Position numbers and translations under genes: made by a program | Notes under the pieces: generated by a model | What the model was told of the DNA's origin: nothing | Seen by the model: only the letters and a program-made list of their open reading frames with translations | The model's database searches: none | Shown here: positions 63,289-64,000 of the stretch, in pieces | Layout of the letters: each line of letters opens with the position of its first letter | Position numbering within the stretch: position 1 is the first letter of the stretch | Assembly (NCBI RefSeq): GCF_030332225.1 | Contig: NZ_JAOWIF010000028.1 | Coordinates: 868,001-932,000 of the forward strand | Origin: Citrobacter sp. Cu233 | GTDB taxonomy: Bacteria; Pseudomonadota; Gammaproteobacteria; Enterobacterales; Enterobacteriaceae | Direction: 5' to 3' | Length of the DNA stretch: 64,000 nt

Positions 63289-64000
63289 TTACGACGCACG
63301 ATAGAACGGCTTATCCCCTAAAATCGTGGCCCGATGCATAATGCGCCGCTGCGGCAGATAATCCGCATTGGCGTAGTGCTGCGTCACGCGGTTATCCCAA
63401 ATCGCCACATCGTCAGGCTGCCAGCGCCAGCGCACCTGAAACTCTGGTTTAGTGACATGCGCAAACAAGAACCCGAGTAGCGCTTCGCTCTCTTTCTCCG
63501 TGACATCCACAATCCGCGTAGTAAATCCCTCGTTCACAAACAGCGCCTGTTTACCGCTTACCGGATGCGTTCGCACCACCGGATGCAGCAACGGGGGATG
63601 TTTGGCGACCGCTTCCAGCCAGCGCTGATGCTCTTCTTCCGTCTTACGGTATTTGTACTCCTGGAACGATTTGCGGAAATCATGCTCTGCCCGCAGGCCG
63701 CTCAGCAACTGACGAAACGGCTCAGAGAGCGCCTCATAAGCGGCAATTCCACTGGTCCACAGCGTATCGCCTCCGGTCGAAGGCAGCGTTTTTGCTGCCA
63801 GAATTGCCCCGGCTGGCGGCGTGTCGATAAAGGTCACATCGGTGTGCCAGTTATCGTTATCTGGCGGATTATCGTTGTGCGTATCCAGCACGATAATCTC
63901 CTCCACGTCCTCGGCGTGCGGGTAGACCGGATGAATATGCAGATCGCCAAAACGTAGTGCCAGCGCTCTCTGCTGCTGCGGCGTAATCCCCTGCTCACGC
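63289..64000 (-). CDS. tauD: Taurine dioxygenase TauD, 5'-truncated
   Basis: This is the C-terminal 236 residues of TauD, an iron/2-oxoglutarate enzyme that releases sulfite from taurine during sulfur starvation. The frame remains open to the window edge; E. coli TauD has 283 residues, so about 47 are missing. Iron ligands are visible: His and Asp of NWHTDVTF and the distal His in [10 protein letters not shown] (position 255 in E. coli numbering). In E. coli tauD also adjoins hemB; the rest of tauABC should lie just outside the window. Confidence 0.95.
   Translation of the reverse strand, partial: REQGITPQQQRALALRFGDLHIHPVYPHAEDVEEIIVLDTHNDNPPDNDNWHTDVTFIDTPPAGAILAAKTLPSTGGDTLWTSGIAAYEALSEPFRQLLSGLRAEHDFRKSFQEYKYRKTEEEHQRWLEAVAKHPPLLHPVVRTHPVSGKQALFVNEGFTTRIVDVTEKESEALLGFLFAHVTKPEFQVRWRWQPDDVAIWDNRVTQHYANADYLPQRRIMHRATILGDKPFYRAS

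Overview
This window is chromosomal DNA from a member of the Enterobacteriaceae. Most proteins are full length and near-identical in pattern to Escherichia coli K-12 products. The backbone order is that of the E. coli 8-10 min region read in reverse: yajL, thiI, xseB-ispA-dxs, yajO, pgpA-thiL-nusB-ribH-ribD-nrdR, yajI, tsx, secF-secD-yajC-tgt-queA, acpH, malZ, proY, brnQ, phoR-phoB, sbcD-sbcC, araJ, mak, rdgC, ppnP, aroM, aroL, yaiI, proC, dgcC, psiF, phoA, iraP, ddlA, yaiZ, yaiY, yaiW-sbmA, ampH, hemB, tauD. The added genes (a TsaA-type peroxiredoxin, an MdtG-like transporter, an OlsF-like acyltransferase) and the level of divergence suggest Citrobacter or a close Salmonella/Citrobacter relative. 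That genus call is an inference from memory of gene content, not a computed match.

Layout. 1-6.1 kb: the 3' end of yajL, then an accessory block absent from this position in E. coli: a secreted DUF3298-like protein, a three-gene Tat-exported molybdoenzyme operon of DmsABC layout, and a divergent IclR-type regulator. 6.1-16.7 kb: core metabolism (tRNA thiolation and thiamin, isoprenoids, riboflavin, thiamin-phosphate kinase, phosphatidylglycerol) and NrdR. 16.7-19.1 kb: nucleoside channel tsx, then a WYL-regulator/VOC gene pair where E. coli has yajD. 19.1-25.5 kb: the Sec accessory and queuosine operon, and acpH. 25.6-30.7 kb: tsaA, then a second accessory block (amidohydrolase, ABM-domain membrane protein, YcaC-like hydrolase, divergent LysR regulator) carrying a full-length ERIC element.

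30.7-46 kb: malZ, broken by a one-base frameshift but still preceded by two MalT-box-like sites; proY and brnQ transporters; the PhoR/PhoB phosphate two-component system with a Pho box; SbcCD nuclease; araJ, mak, rdgC, ppnP. 46-54 kb: aroM and aroL with a TyrR box (yaiA, which lies between them in E. coli, is missing), yaiI, proC, diguanylate cyclase dgcC, PhoB-regulated psiF and phoA, iraP, and an added MdtG-like exporter. 54-64 kb: ddlA, small membrane proteins yaiZ and yaiY, the yaiW-sbmA peptide-uptake pair, ampH, hemB, an added bifunctional OlsF-like acyltransferase, and a tauD gene cut by the window end.

No tRNA, rRNA, CRISPR array, insertion sequence or prophage was seen. Intergenic gaps carry REP palindromes, one 126-bp ERIC element, two shorter elements that look like ERIC ends with the middle deleted, and several hairpin terminators. 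The items most worth a second look are the molybdoenzyme operon (its active-site region has cysteine where DMSO reductase has serine), the fused OlsF-like acyltransferase, the LysR-linked amidohydrolase operon, the malZ frameshift, and a perfect palindrome in front of the VOC/WYL pair.
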